Shown here: positions 38,669 through 47,971 of the stretch, one piece after another
How positions within the stretch are numbered: the first letter of the stretch is position 1
Layout of the letters: each line of letters opens with the position of its first letter
Assembly (NCBI GenBank): GCA_002918705.1
Contig: PQKR01000003.1
Span: 434,001 to 498,000, forward strand
Direction: 5' to 3'
From: Escherichia sp. ESNIH1
Lineage (GTDB): Bacteria > Pseudomonadota > Gammaproteobacteria > Enterobacterales > Enterobacteriaceae
DNA length: 64,000 nucleotides
Notes under the pieces: model-generated
The model's input: the letters and a program-made list of their open reading frames with translations, nothing else
The model's database searches: none
What the model was told of the DNA's origin: nothing
Made by a program: the position numbers and the translations under genes

Positions 38669-39781
38669 ATGACGGATAATCCGAACAAAAAATCGTTCTG
38701 GGATAAAATCCACATCGACCCGGCGCTGCTGCTGATCATCCTGGCGCTGCTCTTCTACAGCGCCATTGTGATCTGGAGCGCCAGCGGCCAGGATGTCGGC
38801 ATGACCGAGCGTAAAATCGGCCAGATCGCTATGGGCCTGGTGGTGATGGTAGTGATGGCGCAGATCCCGCCGCGCGTCTATGAGGGATGGGCGCCCTATC
38901 TCTATATATTCTGCGTGATCCTGCTGGTGGCGGTAGACGCCTTTGGCGCGATCTCGAAAGGGGCGCAGCGCTGGCTTGATCTGGGTATTGTGCGTTTCCA
39001 GCCCTCGGAGATTGCGAAAATCGCCGTCCCGCTTATGGTGGCGCGCTTTATCAACCGCGACGTCTGTCCGCCTTCGCTGAAAAACACCGGCATTGCGCTG
39101 GTGCTGATCTTCATGCCCACCCTGCTGGTGGCTGCCCAGCCGGACCTCGGAACCTCGATTCTGATCGCCCTTTCAGGGCTGTTTGTGCTCTTCCTGTCGG
39201 GCCTGAGCTGGCGGCTGATTGGTATTGCCGTCCTGCTGGTAGCGGCCTTTATCCCGATCCTCTGGTTCTTCCTGATGCACGACTATCAGCGTCAGCGGGT
39301 CATGATGCTCCTCGATCCGGAAACCGATCCACTGGGAGCAGGCTATCATATTATTCAGTCTAAAATTGCGATTGGCTCCGGCGGCCTGCGCGGCAAAGGG
39401 TGGCTGCACGGTACCCAGTCGCAGCTTGAGTTCCTCCCCGAGCGCCATACCGACTTTATCTTTGCCGTACTGGCGGAAGAGCTGGGTTTGATAGGTATTC
39501 TTATCTTACTGGCGCTCTACCTGCTGCTGATTATGCGCGGCCTGTGGATTGCGGCCCATGCGCAAACCACCTTTGGCCGCGTGATGGCCGGTGGCTTAAT
39601 GCTGATTTTATTCGTTTATGTGTTTGTTAATATTGGTATGGTGAGCGGTATTTTACCGGTGGTAGGTGTACCTCTACCGTTGGTAAGCTACGGTGGCTCC
39701 GCCCTGATTGTGCTTATGGCCGGGTTTGGTATCGTGATGTCGATCCATACCCACAGAAAAATGTTGTCGAAAAGCGTATAA
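38669..39781 (+). CDS. mrdB: RodA, SEDS-family peptidoglycan glycosyltransferase
   Basis: 370 residues, E. coli length, with about ten membrane helices. SEDS landmarks: AQPDLGTS near 152, [13 protein letters not shown] near 250-262 (catalytic Asp) and [10 protein letters not shown] near 337. Polymerises glycan strands with PBP2 during cell elongation. Confidence 0.98.
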   Translation: MTDNPNKKSFWDKIHIDPALLLIILALLFYSAIVIWSASGQDVGMTERKIGQIAMGLVVMVVMAQIPPRVYEGWAPYLYIFCVILLVAVDAFGAISKGAQRWLDLGIVRFQPSEIAKIAVPLMVARFINRDVCPPSLKNTGIALVLIFMPTLLVAAQPDLGTSILIALSGLFVLFLSGLSWRLIGIAVLLVAAFIPILWFFLMHDYQRQRVMMLLDPETDPLGAGYHIIQSKIAIGSGGLRGKGWLHGTQSQLEFLPERHTDFIFAVLAEELGLIGILILLALYLLLIMRGLWIAAHAQTTFGRVMAGGLMLILFVYVFVNIGMVSGILPVVGVPLPLVSYGGSALIVLMAGFGIVMSIHTHRKMLSKSV

Positions 39782-39791
39782 GAGGTCCGCA

Positions 39792-40955
39792 ATGCGAAAG
39801 CTTTGCCTTGCAGTTTGCGTAGCAGCAGGATTACTGACAGCGTGTTCAAGTAACGATGAGAGCCAGCAACCCCCAGCCGCTGCGCCGCAGCCTGCGGTCT
39901 GTAACGGCCCGACGGTTGAGATCGGCGGGGCCGAGCCGCGTTACGAGCCGCTGAACCCCTCGGTGAACCAGGACTACGAGCGCGATGGAAAATCCTACAA
40001 GATTGTGCAGGATACCTCACGCTTTACCCAGGCCGGTCTTGCCGCAATCTATGATGCGGAGCCAGGCAGCAACCTGACCGCCTCCGGCGAAACGTTCGAT
40101 CCGATGCAGCTGACGGCGGCGCATCCGACGCTGCCGATCCCTAGCTATGCGCGTATTACCAACCTCTCTAACGGCCGGATGGTGGTGGTACGGATCAACG
40201 ATCGTGGTCCCTACGGCAACGATCGCGTGATCTCCCTCTCCCGCGCCGCTGCTGACAGGCTGAACACCTCCAATAATACCAAGGTGCGTATCGATCCGAT
40301 CATAGTCTCCCAGGACGGCTCCTTCTCTGGACCTGGCACGGTCTGTACTACTATTGCCCAGCAGACCTACGCCCTGCCCGCTCGTCCCGATCTGAGCGGC
40401 GGCATGGGCAGCGCCTCTTCTGCACCGCAGCCTGCCCAGCCAGCGGCAGATGTTCGCCCTATCAGCAATGATACGCTGCAAAGCGACGGTGCCACCGGTG
40501 CGCCGGTTGGCGGCAGTGGCTTCCTCGGCGCACCGACGACGCTGGCTTCCGGCGTGCTGGAGGTCAATGAACCGCCCGCACAGCCGCAACCCGCCGCAAC
40601 TGCTGCCGCACCGGTCGTTGCAGCACCTGCTGTCGCGGCGCCGGTCACCGCGCCTGGCTCCGTACAGGGCAGCGTCCCTGCCGCGGCGCCTGCGCCTGCC
40701 GCTGCGGCCCCTGCGCCTGCTGCCACCGCCGGTGGCTATGTCGTGCAGGTGGGTGCCGTGAGCGATAAAGCGCGCGCCGAGCAGTATCAACAGCGTCTGG
40801 TCCAGCAGTTCGATGTGCCGGGCCGGGTAACGCAGAACGGTGCGGTCTGGCGTATCCAGCTCGGCCCGTTCAGCAGCAAAGCCGATGCCAGCGCGCTCCA
40901 GCAGCGTTTGCAGAGCGAAGCGCAGCTGCAATCCTTTATTACCAGCGCGCAATAA
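39792..40955 (+). CDS. rlpA: Septal-ring lipoprotein RlpA
   Basis: 387 residues. Signal peptide with lipobox LTAC, double-psi beta-barrel domain (about 80-170, with ASGETFDPMQLTAAHPT and RINDRGPYGNDR), a long Ala/Pro/Val low-complexity linker (about 240-315) and a C-terminal SPOR domain starting GGYVVQVGAVSD. SPOR binds denuded glycan at the septum; the barrel is a lytic transglycosylase in some species. E. coli RlpA is about 362 residues, the extra length lying in the linker. Confidence 0.96.
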   Translation: MRKLCLAVCVAAGLLTACSSNDESQQPPAAAPQPAVCNGPTVEIGGAEPRYEPLNPSVNQDYERDGKSYKIVQDTSRFTQAGLAAIYDAEPGSNLTASGETFDPMQLTAAHPTLPIPSYARITNLSNGRMVVVRINDRGPYGNDRVISLSRAAADRLNTSNNTKVRIDPIIVSQDGSFSGPGTVCTTIAQQTYALPARPDLSGGMGSASSAPQPAQPAADVRPISNDTLQSDGATGAPVGGSGFLGAPTTLASGVLEVNEPPAQPQPAATAAAPVVAAPAVAAPVTAPGSVQGSVPAAAPAPAAAAPAPAATAGGYVVQVGAVSDKARAEQYQQRLVQQFDVPGRVTQNGAVWRIQLGPFSSKADASALQQRLQSEAQLQSFITSAQ

Positions 40956-41097
40956 GCACCCTATGCGGCGTCTGACTTTGTCAACTTGTGTCAATTTCAG
41001 TCACAAAGTCATGCGGAAAGTCAGATGCCTGCCGGTATAGCTTTTGCTATAGTAAGGCACTTTTTTTAATTTCATCACGGATGTCGTTGTTCTGACC

Positions 41098-42309
41098 ATG
41101 AAGACCACCTTTTCCGTTCGTTTCGTGAAGCGCCTCGCGCTCACCACCGCGCTGGCCGCCGCCACGCTCACCGCTGCCCATGCAGATGATCTGAACATCA
41201 AAACCATGATCCCGGGCGTTCCGCAAATTGACGCAGAGTCGTATATCCTGATCGACTACAACTCTGGCAAAGTGCTGGCGGAACAGAACGCCGATGCGCG
41301 CCGCGATCCGGCAAGCCTGACCAAAATGATGACCAGCTACGTCATCGGCCAGGCGATGAAGGCGGGTAAATTCAAAGAGACGGACCTGGTCACCATCGGT
41401 AATGACGCCTGGGCTACAGGCAACCCGGTCTTTAAAGGCTCGTCGCTGATGTTCCTGAAGCCTGGCATGCAGGTGCCGGTCTCCCAGCTGATCCGTGGTA
41501 TCAACCTGCAATCCGGCAACGATGCCTGCGTGGCGATGGCTGACTACGTCGCCGGTAGCCAGGACGCCTTTGTGGGTCTGATGAACAGCTATGTGAACGC
41601 CCTGGGGCTGAAAAACACCCACTTCCAGACCGTGCACGGTCTTGACGCCGAGGGCCAGTTCAGCTCCGCGCGCGATATGGCGCTGATTGGCCAGGCGCTG
41701 ATCCGCGACGTGCCGAACGAGTACACCATCTACAAAGAGAAAGAGTTCACCTTTAACGGGATTCGCCAGACCAACCGCAACGGCCTGCTGTGGGACAACA
41801 GCCTGAACGTTGACGGTATCAAAACCGGTCATACGGACAAGGCAGGCTATAACCTGGTGGCGTCGGCAACCGAAGGCCAGATGCGCCTGATCTCCGCCGT
41901 GATGGGCGGCCACACCTTTAAAGGCCGTGAAACCGAAAGTAAAAAACTGCTGACCTGGGGCTTCCGTTTCTTTGAAACCGTTAACCCCATCAAAGCCGGC
42001 AAAGAGTTTGCTTCTGAGCCAGCCTGGTTTGGCGACAGCGATCGCGCCTCGCTGGGCGTAGACAAAGATGTCTACCTGACCATTCCGCGCGGCCGCATGA
42101 AGGATCTGAAAGCCAGCTACGTGCTGAACAGCAGTGAGCTGCACGCGCCGCTGGCGAAAAATCAGGTTGTGGGCACCATCAACTTCCAGCTTGATGGCAA
42201 AACCATTGAGCAGCGTCCGCTGGTGGTTCTTCAGGAGATCCCGGAAGGGAATTTCTTCGGCAAAATCATCGATTATATCAAGCTGATGTTCCACCACTGG
42301 TTTGGTTAA
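41098..42309 (+). CDS. dacA: D-alanyl-D-alanine carboxypeptidase, PBP5
   Basis: 403 residues, E. coli length. Signal peptide ending AAHA, then SxxK as SLTKMM near 73, SGN as QSGNDA near 139 and KTG as IKTGHT near 242. The C-terminal amphipathic helix ([14 protein letters not shown]) anchors it to the inner membrane. Removes terminal D-Ala from pentapeptides. A strong hairpin follows. Confidence 0.98.
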   Translation: MKTTFSVRFVKRLALTTALAAATLTAAHADDLNIKTMIPGVPQIDAESYILIDYNSGKVLAEQNADARRDPASLTKMMTSYVIGQAMKAGKFKETDLVTIGNDAWATGNPVFKGSSLMFLKPGMQVPVSQLIRGINLQSGNDACVAMADYVAGSQDAFVGLMNSYVNALGLKNTHFQTVHGLDAEGQFSSARDMALIGQALIRDVPNEYTIYKEKEFTFNGIRQTNRNGLLWDNSLNVDGIKTGHTDKAGYNLVASATEGQMRLISAVMGGHTFKGRETESKKLLTWGFRFFETVNPIKAGKEFASEPAWFGDSDRASLGVDKDVYLTIPRGRMKDLKASYVLNSSELHAPLAKNQVVGTINFQLDGKTIEQRPLVVLQEIPEGNFFGKIIDYIKLMFHHWFG

Positions 42310-42363
42310 AAAATAGACGCTTGAAAGTGTGATTTCCATCCCCATATACTATGCATCGTTGAC

Positions 42364-42394
42364 ACTCCCGCCCTCTGGCGGGAGTTGTTCTTTT
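42364..42394 (+). terminator. dacA terminator
   Basis: ACTCCCGCC-ctct-GGCGGGAGT followed by TGTTCTTTT. It lies in the short dacA-ybeD gap. Confidence 0.88.
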
Positions 42395-42411
42395 ATTACG
42401 CCGGAGCTGAC

Positions 42412-42675
42412 ATGAAAACCAAACTTAACGAACTGCTTGAATTCCCGACCCCCTTTACCTACAAAGTGATGGGTCTGGCGAAACCTGAGCTGGTTGATCA
42501 GGTGGTGGAAGTGGTACAGCGCCATGCGCCAGGTGATTACTCTCCCCAGGTAAAACCGAGCAGCAAAGGCAACTACCACTCGGTCTCTATCACCATTACC
42601 GCTACGCACATTGAGCAGGTAGAAACGCTGTACGAAGAACTTGGCAATATCGAAATCGTTCGTATGGTTCTGTAA
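42412..42675 (+). CDS. ybeD: DUF493-family protein YbeD
   Basis: 87 residues, E. coli length and nearly the same sequence ([15 protein letters not shown]). An alpha/beta ACT-like fold; function not established, conserved next to lipB. ATG at 42412 follows GGAGCTGAC; an upstream open frame from 42385 overlaps the dacA terminator and is not used. Confidence 0.95.
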   Translation: MKTKLNELLEFPTPFTYKVMGLAKPELVDQVVEVVQRHAPGDYSPQVKPSSKGNYHSVSITITATHIEQVETLYEELGNIEIVRMVL

Positions 42676-42733
42676 TCCCCTGCTGTGAGCCGCTGACGTG
42701 TTGCCCGGCACTGGTCGGGTAACATCCTCCCTG

Positions 42734-42742
42734 TGGTATACT
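42734..42742 (+). promoter_or_regulatory. Extended -10 promoter of lipB
   Basis: TGG followed by TATACT is an extended -10 element, 36 bp upstream of the lipB start. No clear -35 hexamer at the right distance. Confidence 0.55.
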
Positions 42743-42777
42743 CTCCCCACCTTTTGTTCTCCCCCGGAGATGCTGTT

Positions 42778-43419
42778 TTGCTTCAGGATACGATCCTTAT
42801 CCGCCATCTGGGCTTACAACCTTACGCGCCTGTTTCCGAGGCGATGCACACCTTTACCGATAACCGTGATGCCGCTACCCCCGATGAGGTGTGGCTGGTC
42901 GAGCACGAGCCGGTGTTTACCCAGGGGCAAGCGGGTAAAGCGGAGCATCTGCTGATGCCTGGCGATATTCCCGTTATTCAGAGCGATCGCGGTGGTCAGG
43001 TGACCTATCATGGTCCCGGCCAGCAGGTCATGTATGTGCTGCTGGATCTTAAACGCCGCAAGCTGGGCGTGCGCGAGCTGGTAACGGTACTTGAGCAGAC
43101 CGTCGTCAACACGCTGGCGGAACTGGATATTGATGCGCATCCGCGTGCGGATGCACCCGGCGTGTATGTCGGTGAGAAGAAGATTTGCTCGCTTGGTCTG
43201 CGGATCCGCAAAGGCTGTTCGTTTCATGGGCTGGCGCTGAATATCGCTATGGATCTTGCGCCGTTCCGCCGGATTAATCCCTGCGGCTATGCAGGAATGG
43301 AGATGGCTCAGGTTAGCGAGTGGATTGACACTGCGACCACCGCCTCGCTCGCGCCCAGACTTATCGCAAACTTACTTAAACTGTTAAATAATCCGCCTCA
43401 TCAATATATTAGCGAATAA
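42778..43419 (+). CDS. lipB: Octanoyltransferase
   Basis: 213 residues with a TTG start. The frame continues upstream to 42733 but TTG 42778 aligns with the E. coli protein start and has GGAGA at the right distance. Conserved [11 protein letters not shown] near 70-80, [13 protein letters not shown] near 124 and catalytic Cys in NPCGYAG near 170. Transfers octanoate from ACP to lipoyl domains; LipA, encoded 1.5 kb downstream, then inserts sulfur. Confidence 0.95.
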   Translation: MLQDTILIRHLGLQPYAPVSEAMHTFTDNRDAATPDEVWLVEHEPVFTQGQAGKAEHLLMPGDIPVIQSDRGGQVTYHGPGQQVMYVLLDLKRRKLGVRELVTVLEQTVVNTLAELDIDAHPRADAPGVYVGEKKICSLGLRIRKGCSFHGLALNIAMDLAPFRRINPCGYAGMEMAQVSEWIDTATTASLAPRLIANLLKLLNNPPHQYISE

Positions 43420-43431
43420 TATATCCTATAT

Positions 43432-43455
43432 CCGTCGATAAAATTTTATCGACGG
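43432..43455 (+). terminator. 24-bp perfect palindrome after lipB
   Basis: CCGTCGATAAAA joined directly to TTTTATCGACGG, 12 bp after the lipB stop. As RNA it folds to a hairpin with an AT-rich tip and CCGTCGAT stem; no T-tract follows. The remaining ~260 bp to ybeF are AT-rich and hold no supported gene. Confidence 0.5.
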
Positions 43456-43714
43456 TCTTAAAATCTCATTGACCCCCTTCCTAAAAAGACCGATCCTGTC
43501 ATTCATGCCCCTGTTACTAAAGGGTAATTTAGGTTACACCGGGCGAGCCAGGCCGGTAGTACGCTTTTTTGCAGGCGATAAAACACCCTGCATTATTATT
43601 AAATTGTTGAAATACAATGGAATGCGCGTATCCGCTCAGTATGTGGGTACATTAATGACACAAGAATATAATTTCAACTATCATTCATAATGTGAATGAA
43701 TATGGAGTTTGAGC

Positions 43715-44677
43715 GTGGATGATAACGGTCCGTCGGACAAACGAATAACCGAGCGTCGCGAAGAGGATAGACCCCAAATCTTCCGTACGCTGCGCAATAT
43801 CGATCTCAATTTATTGACGATCTTTGAAGCTGTATATGTTCATAAAGGTATTGTTAACGCGGCGAAGGTGCTGAACCTGACGCCATCAGCGATTAGCCAG
43901 TCTATTCAGAAACTACGCGCCATCTTTCCCGATCCACTGTTTATCCGTAAGGGTCAGGGGGTCACGCCTACGGCGTATGCTACTCATTTACATGAGTATG
44001 TGAGCCTCGGGCTGGAGTCGATTCTCGGCGCGCTGGATCTCACCGGCAGCTATGATAAGCAGCGAACCATCACCATCGGGACACCCCCCTCGCTAGGCAC
44101 CCTGCTGATCCCGCCGATCTACAAGGCCATAAAAGCGGCGCATCCGCATCTGTTGATCCGCAATATTCCTATTCTGGATGCGGAGAATCAGCTGGGCCAG
44201 TTCCAGACTGACCTGATCATCGATACGCATGTCACCGGCACCCGAACGCTTAACCATCACGTTCTCTATCACGATAAGCTGATACTGATCTGTCGTAAGG
44301 ATCACCCCTGCCTGGCGCAGCCGCTGACGGTAGAGACGCTGGGTCAATATGAACACACGCTGCTCATGCTAGAGGGACAAAGTATGGGTACGATGCGGCA
44401 GAAGGTACGGGAGCTGTTCCCGGAGCAGCCGGTGAGCTTTAGCAGCTACAATATGTTTACAATTGCGGCACTCATTAGCCACAGCGATATGCTGGGCCTG
44501 ATGCCGTCACGCCTGTTCACCTTCTTTAACTCTTGTTGGCCTTTGACGGAAATCGATTTCCCACCGTTGCACAACGCCACGGTAGAGGTTTCCCTCTATT
44601 ACAACAAGTTAAGCCTGCGCGATCCGGTGCTGGAGAACGTCATTAGCGTGATTCGAAATGCCTTTGAGAAGGAATAG
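43715..44677 (+). CDS. ybeF: LysR-family transcriptional regulator YbeF
   Basis: 320 residues. The N-terminal helix-turn-helix spans about 30-90 (LRNIDLNLLTIFEAVY, NAAKVLNLTPSAISQSIQKL) and an effector-binding domain follows. The N-terminus matches E. coli YbeF closely while the effector domain is less similar. GTG at 43715 is seven bases after GGAG; a TTG at 43709 is too close to that site. Target genes unknown; lies between lipB and lipA. Confidence 0.85.
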   Translation: MDDNGPSDKRITERREEDRPQIFRTLRNIDLNLLTIFEAVYVHKGIVNAAKVLNLTPSAISQSIQKLRAIFPDPLFIRKGQGVTPTAYATHLHEYVSLGLESILGALDLTGSYDKQRTITIGTPPSLGTLLIPPIYKAIKAAHPHLLIRNIPILDAENQLGQFQTDLIIDTHVTGTRTLNHHVLYHDKLILICRKDHPCLAQPLTVETLGQYEHTLLMLEGQSMGTMRQKVRELFPEQPVSFSSYNMFTIAALISHSDMLGLMPSRLFTFFNSCWPLTEIDFPPLHNATVEVSLYYNKLSLRDPVLENVISVIRNAFEKE

Positions 44678-44878
44678 CCGCCAGGGCTGATGCCCGACGA
44701 TCGCTGGACATAGGGCACAAAACAACAACTATTTTACAATTTGCCGGGCCGGCAGGCTGCTTTATCGCCTCTATAGATGATATACTGCCGCCCAGCTAAT
44801 TCAAAAATAGTTGAGAAATACAACATTCCCTTGAATTGAAATGCTCCCTTCGTTATTCGCAACTGGAACACGCACGCT

Positions 44879-45844
44879 ATGAGTAAACCCATTGTGATGG
44901 AACGCGGTGTTAAATACCGCGATGCCGATAAAATGGCCCTTATCCCGGTTAAAAACGTGGTAACAGAGCGTGAAGCCCTGTTAAGAAAACCGGAGTGGAT
45001 GAAGATCAAACTGCCGGCAGACTCCTCCCGCATCCAGGGTATTAAAGCGGCCATGCGCAAAAACGGCCTGCATTCCGTCTGTGAAGAGGCGTCCTGCCCT
45101 AACCTGGCGGAGTGTTTCAATCACGGTACGGCGACCTTCATGATCCTGGGTGCCATCTGTACCCGCCGCTGCCCGTTCTGCGACGTTGCCCACGGCCGCC
45201 CGGTCGCCCCTGATGCCAATGAGCCGCTGAAGCTGGCGCAAACTATTGCCGACATGGCGCTGCGCTATGTGGTGATCACCTCCGTTGACCGCGACGATCT
45301 GCGTGACGGCGGCGCTCAGCACTTTGCCGACTGCATCACCGCTATCCGCGAGAAGAGCCCGAGCATCCGCATTGAGACCCTGGTTCCTGACTTCCGTGGT
45401 CGTATGGATCGCGCGCTGGATATCCTCTCCGCTACGCCGCCGGACGTCTTTAACCACAACCTCGAGAACGTTCCACGTATCTACCGCAAGGTGCGTCCAG
45501 GTGCGGACTACAACTGGTCCCTGAAGCTGCTGGAGCGTTTTAAAGAGGCGCATCCGGATATCCCGACCAAATCGGGCCTGATGGTTGGCCTGGGCGAGAC
45601 CAACGAAGAGATCGTTGAGGTGATGCGTGACCTGCGCCGCCACGGCGTAACCATGCTGACGCTCGGCCAGTATCTGCAGCCAAGCCGTCACCACCTGCCG
45701 GTACAGCGTTACGTCAGTCCAGAAGAGTTTGACGAGATGAAAGCCGAGGCGCTGGCGATGGGCTTCACCCACGCGGCCTGTGGCCCGTTTGTTCGCTCCT
45801 CTTACCATGCCGACCTGCAGGCAAAAGGGATCGAAGTAAAATAG
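44879..45844 (+). CDS. lipA: Lipoyl synthase
   Basis: 321 residues, E. coli length. Radical-SAM motif CTRRCPFC near 94-101 and the auxiliary-cluster motif [12 protein letters not shown] near 68-79, plus the C-terminal VRSSYHA. Inserts two sulfurs into octanoyl-lysine. A TATACT element at 44781-44786 is a plausible -10. Terminator at 45875-45906. Confidence 0.98.
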   Translation: MSKPIVMERGVKYRDADKMALIPVKNVVTEREALLRKPEWMKIKLPADSSRIQGIKAAMRKNGLHSVCEEASCPNLAECFNHGTATFMILGAICTRRCPFCDVAHGRPVAPDANEPLKLAQTIADMALRYVVITSVDRDDLRDGGAQHFADCITAIREKSPSIRIETLVPDFRGRMDRALDILSATPPDVFNHNLENVPRIYRKVRPGADYNWSLKLLERFKEAHPDIPTKSGLMVGLGETNEEIVEVMRDLRRHGVTMLTLGQYLQPSRHHLPVQRYVSPEEFDEMKAEALAMGFTHAACGPFVRSSYHADLQAKGIEVK

Positions 45845-45874
45845 TTCTGCAATAACTACTTACACTATTGTGAT

Positions 45875-45906
45875 AAAAAAACCGGCCTGTGCGCCGGTTT
45901 TTTTTA
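45875..45906. terminator. Terminator between convergent lipA and tatE
   Basis: AAAAAAACCGGC-ctgtgc-GCCGGTTTTTTTT, A-tract and T-tract on both sides, so it can serve both lipA and tatE. Confidence 0.9.
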
Positions 45907-45929
45907 TCGCAAGCCATCCGGCATTGCCA

Positions 45930-46133
45930 TTACTCTTTGTGAGAGAGCTTCTCTGCCGGGATGTCACCGTCGACGCTCTTTTTCGCGCTGGTGTCATCGT
46001 CGTTCATCGCTTTCTTAAAGCCTTTAATGGCTGCGCCAAGATCACCGCCGAGGGTACGCAATTTCTTCGTCCCAAACAGCAAAACAACCAGTGCGGCAAC
46101 TACCAGCAGCTTAGTAATACTAATCTCACCCAT
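45930..46133 (-). CDS. tatE: Sec-independent translocase subunit TatE
   Basis: 67 residues, E. coli length. N-terminal membrane helix ([16 protein letters not shown]) followed by the amphipathic helix ([17 protein letters not shown]) and a charged tail ending KLSHKE. A TatA paralogue. The ATG at 46133 (MGEISI) is chosen; the open frame upstream to 46223 is leader. Confidence 0.97.
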   Translation of the reverse strand: MGEISITKLLVVAALVVLLFGTKKLRTLGGDLGAAIKGFKKAMNDDDTSAKKSVDGDIPAEKLSHKE

Positions 46134-46261
46134 AAATACCTTCTTTACTGAAAACAGGCTGCGAAATGCGCCGTTGAAACCTGACTCTATTAACGGACAT
46201 TCGGCGCGCGCACACAATAGCAATCTGTAACAAGGTGAATCAAGTGTTGTTTAAAAAAACA

Positions 46262-47050
46262 TCACAATAATTGTGGAGGCGCAAAGCGACGGTGGCGCAG
46301 TATCGGCAGCTTCTCTCGCGTCTCCTGCACCCGCGCAGCGCTCACTTCGGCATAGATCAGCTGCGGCTCCTGGGCCGCTGCTGCGACGGTCACGCCTTGC
46401 GGATCGACGATGCGGCTCTGGCCAATGTTTTTATTACCGCACTCGCCAGCGGCCACCAGATAGCAGGTGGTGTCCAGCGTCCGCGCCGCCAGCAGCGTCG
46501 CCCAGTGATGCTCTTTTAGCGGCCCGCGCACCCACGCAGCGGGCAGCACCAGGAGATCGGCCCCCTGCAGGGCCAGACTCAGCGCCAGCTCAGGAAAGCG
46601 CAGATCGTAACAGGTCATCAGCCCAATCTTCATGCCTGCCACCTCAATCAGCGGAGGGATGACGCTGCCCGCATCTACCCGGCTCGACTCGAGAATGCTG
46701 AAAGCATCGTAGAGATGCAGCTTGGCGTAGCGGGCAACGATCTGCCCTGCCCGCAGTACGACCAGGGTATTGACCGCCCTGCCCTGAGTGGAGGGCACGT
46801 GAATGGTCAACACCGTGGTCATCGCGTTCTTCCGGCTCTCTGCCCGCAGCTGCGTCAGAAAGCCGCCGTCCAACGGCTGTGCCGAGGCTACCGACAGACC
46901 CGGATCGCTGTCGCTACGGGCCAGCAGCGCCTCGGGTAATACCAGCAGCGCGGCCCCCTGCTTTGCCGCCTGCGCCATCAGGGCGACGCAGATCCGGGCA
47001 TTGCTCTCCCACTCCGCCGTCACGACAAACTGTCCCGCTGCCACAATCAT
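46262..47050 (-). CDS. ybeM: Nitrilase-superfamily amidase YbeM (deaminated glutathione amidase type)
   Basis: 262 residues with an intact carbon-nitrogen hydrolase triad: Glu in LVLPEALL near 42, Lys in [10 protein letters not shown] near 112 and Cys in [12 protein letters not shown] near 150. Homologues of the Nit1 type hydrolyse deaminated glutathione, a metabolite-repair reaction. As I recall, the K-12 copy is broken, so a full-length copy is worth noting. Divergent from crcB. Confidence 0.9.
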   Translation of the reverse strand: MIVAAGQFVVTAEWESNARICVALMAQAAKQGAALLVLPEALLARSDSDPGLSVASAQPLDGGFLTQLRAESRKNAMTTVLTIHVPSTQGRAVNTLVVLRAGQIVARYAKLHLYDAFSILESSRVDAGSVIPPLIEVAGMKIGLMTCYDLRFPELALSLALQGADLLVLPAAWVRGPLKEHHWATLLAARTLDTTCYLVAAGECGNKNIGQSRIVDPQGVTVAAAAQEPQLIYAEVSAARVQETREKLPILRHRRFAPPQLL

Positions 47051-47116
47051 CTTCTCGCCCCTCTGTCCGTTGCGTTAAACTTAGCGACCTGATACATCAA
47101 ATAGCAGGAATTGACG

Positions 47117-47500
47117 GTGATACAACTGTTTTTTGCGGTTTTTATCGGCGGCGGGACCGGCAGCGTGCTGCGCTGGTTTCTCGGTATGAAGCTCAATCCG
47201 TTACATCATGCGATCCCTATCGGCACGCTAACGGCTAACCTGGCCGGGGCGTTTATTATCGGGATGGGGCTGGCGTGGTTTAACCGGATGACGCATATCG
47301 ATCCACTCTGGAAGCTGCTTATCACTACCGGCTTTTGCGGCGGCCTGACAACCTTCTCAACGTTTTCCGCTGAGGTCGTATTTCTCCTGCAGGACGGCCG
47401 TACGGGCTGGGCATTGCTGAACGTCGCGGTGAACCTGCTGGGTTCGTTTGCCATGACGGCGCTGGCCTTCTGGATCGTCTCTGCCACACACGCGCAGTGA
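47117..47500 (+). CDS. crcB: Fluoride channel CrcB/Fluc
   Basis: 127 residues with four membrane helices. Signatures [10 protein letters not shown] near 9, [11 protein letters not shown] near 36 and [15 protein letters not shown] near 70. Exports fluoride as a dual-topology dimer. GTG at 47117 (MIQLFFAVF) gives the family length and lies seven bases after AGGAA; a TTG at 47111 is rejected. No fluoride-riboswitch fold was recognised in the 66-bp upstream gap. Confidence 0.94.
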   Translation: MIQLFFAVFIGGGTGSVLRWFLGMKLNPLHHAIPIGTLTANLAGAFIIGMGLAWFNRMTHIDPLWKLLITTGFCGGLTTFSTFSAEVVFLLQDGRTGWALLNVAVNLLGSFAMTALAFWIVSATHAQ

Positions 47501-47510
47501 TGGCAAATAC

Positions 47511-47540
47511 GTCGGGTGGCGCTGCGCTTACCCGACCTAC
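47511..47540. repeat. REP-like unit after crcB
   Basis: GTCGGGTGGCGCTGCGCTTA followed by CCCGACCTAC, a REP unit in which the usual CCGGGC arm has become CCCGAC with matching change on the other side. It runs into a 17-bp tandem repeat. Confidence 0.7.
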
Positions 47541-47589
47541 GAAACTACCCGACCTACGAAACTATCCGACCTACGAAACTATCCGACCC
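47530..47589. repeat. 17-bp tandem repeat, 3.5 copies
   Basis: Units ACCCGACCTACGAAACT (47530-47546), the same (47547-47563) and ATCCGACCTACGAAACT (47564-47580), then a partial ATCCGACCC. The first unit is the right arm of the REP element, so the array looks like slippage expansion of a REP end. Confidence 0.92.
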
Positions 47590-47603
47590 ACTGAATGCAG
47601 GCG

Positions 47604-47631
47604 AAAAAAAACCCGCTTCTCAGCGGGTTTT
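47604..47631 (-). terminator. cspE terminator
   Basis: On the minus strand: AAACCCGC-tgagaa-GCGGGTTTTTTTT. 22 bp after the cspE stop codon. Confidence 0.9.
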
Positions 47632-47653
47632 AGAGTTCTGTCTTATCGCTAAC

Positions 47654-47863
47654 TTAGATAGGCATTACGTTAGCAGCAGAAGGGCCTTTGGCACCGTTAG
47701 TGATTTCAAACTCTACGCGCTGACCTTCAGCCAGAGTTTTGAAACCATTGCTCTGGATTGCAGAGAAGTGTACGAACACGTCTTTGCTGCCATCTTCCGG
47801 AGTAATGAAACCGAATCCTTTGGACTCATTAAACCACTTAACGTTACCTTTAATCTTAGACAT
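47654..47863 (-). CDS. cspE: Cold-shock-like protein CspE
   Basis: 69 residues with RNP1 [11 protein letters not shown] near 16 and RNP2 VFVHFSAI near 30. Differs from K-12 CspE by only a few residues, the end being NVMPI instead of NVIAL. RNA chaperone and antiterminator, expressed at all temperatures. ATG at 47863; a TTG one codon upstream is in frame but unlikely. Confidence 0.96.
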   Translation of the reverse strand: MSKIKGNVKWFNESKGFGFITPEDGSKDVFVHFSAIQSNGFKTLAEGQRVEFEITNGAKGPSAANVMPI

Positions 47864-47971
47864 CAAAATTACCTTTACATGAAAAACGACACAAATGCTG
47901 TGTCGGGTATCAGTACAACAATTGTCATGACTTTTGTCCAGTCGATATTCGTTAAAAAGTGATAAATGTCG

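Noticed and set aside
41047-42345. 432-codon open frame opposite dacA
   Set aside because: Completely covers dacA in antisense and extends through its terminator; no protein family recognised.
43469-43690. 73-codon open frame between lipB and ybeF
   Set aside because: No ribosome site, no recognisable similarity and AT-rich intergenic composition; treated as non-coding.
44681-44760. Possible REP element or terminator before lipA (CCGGGCCGGCAGG)
   Set aside because: Short GC-rich stretch without convincing paired arms or T-tract.
47051-47116. Possible fluoride riboswitch before crcB
   Set aside because: Only 66 bp are available and no fold with the conserved riboswitch core could be recognised.
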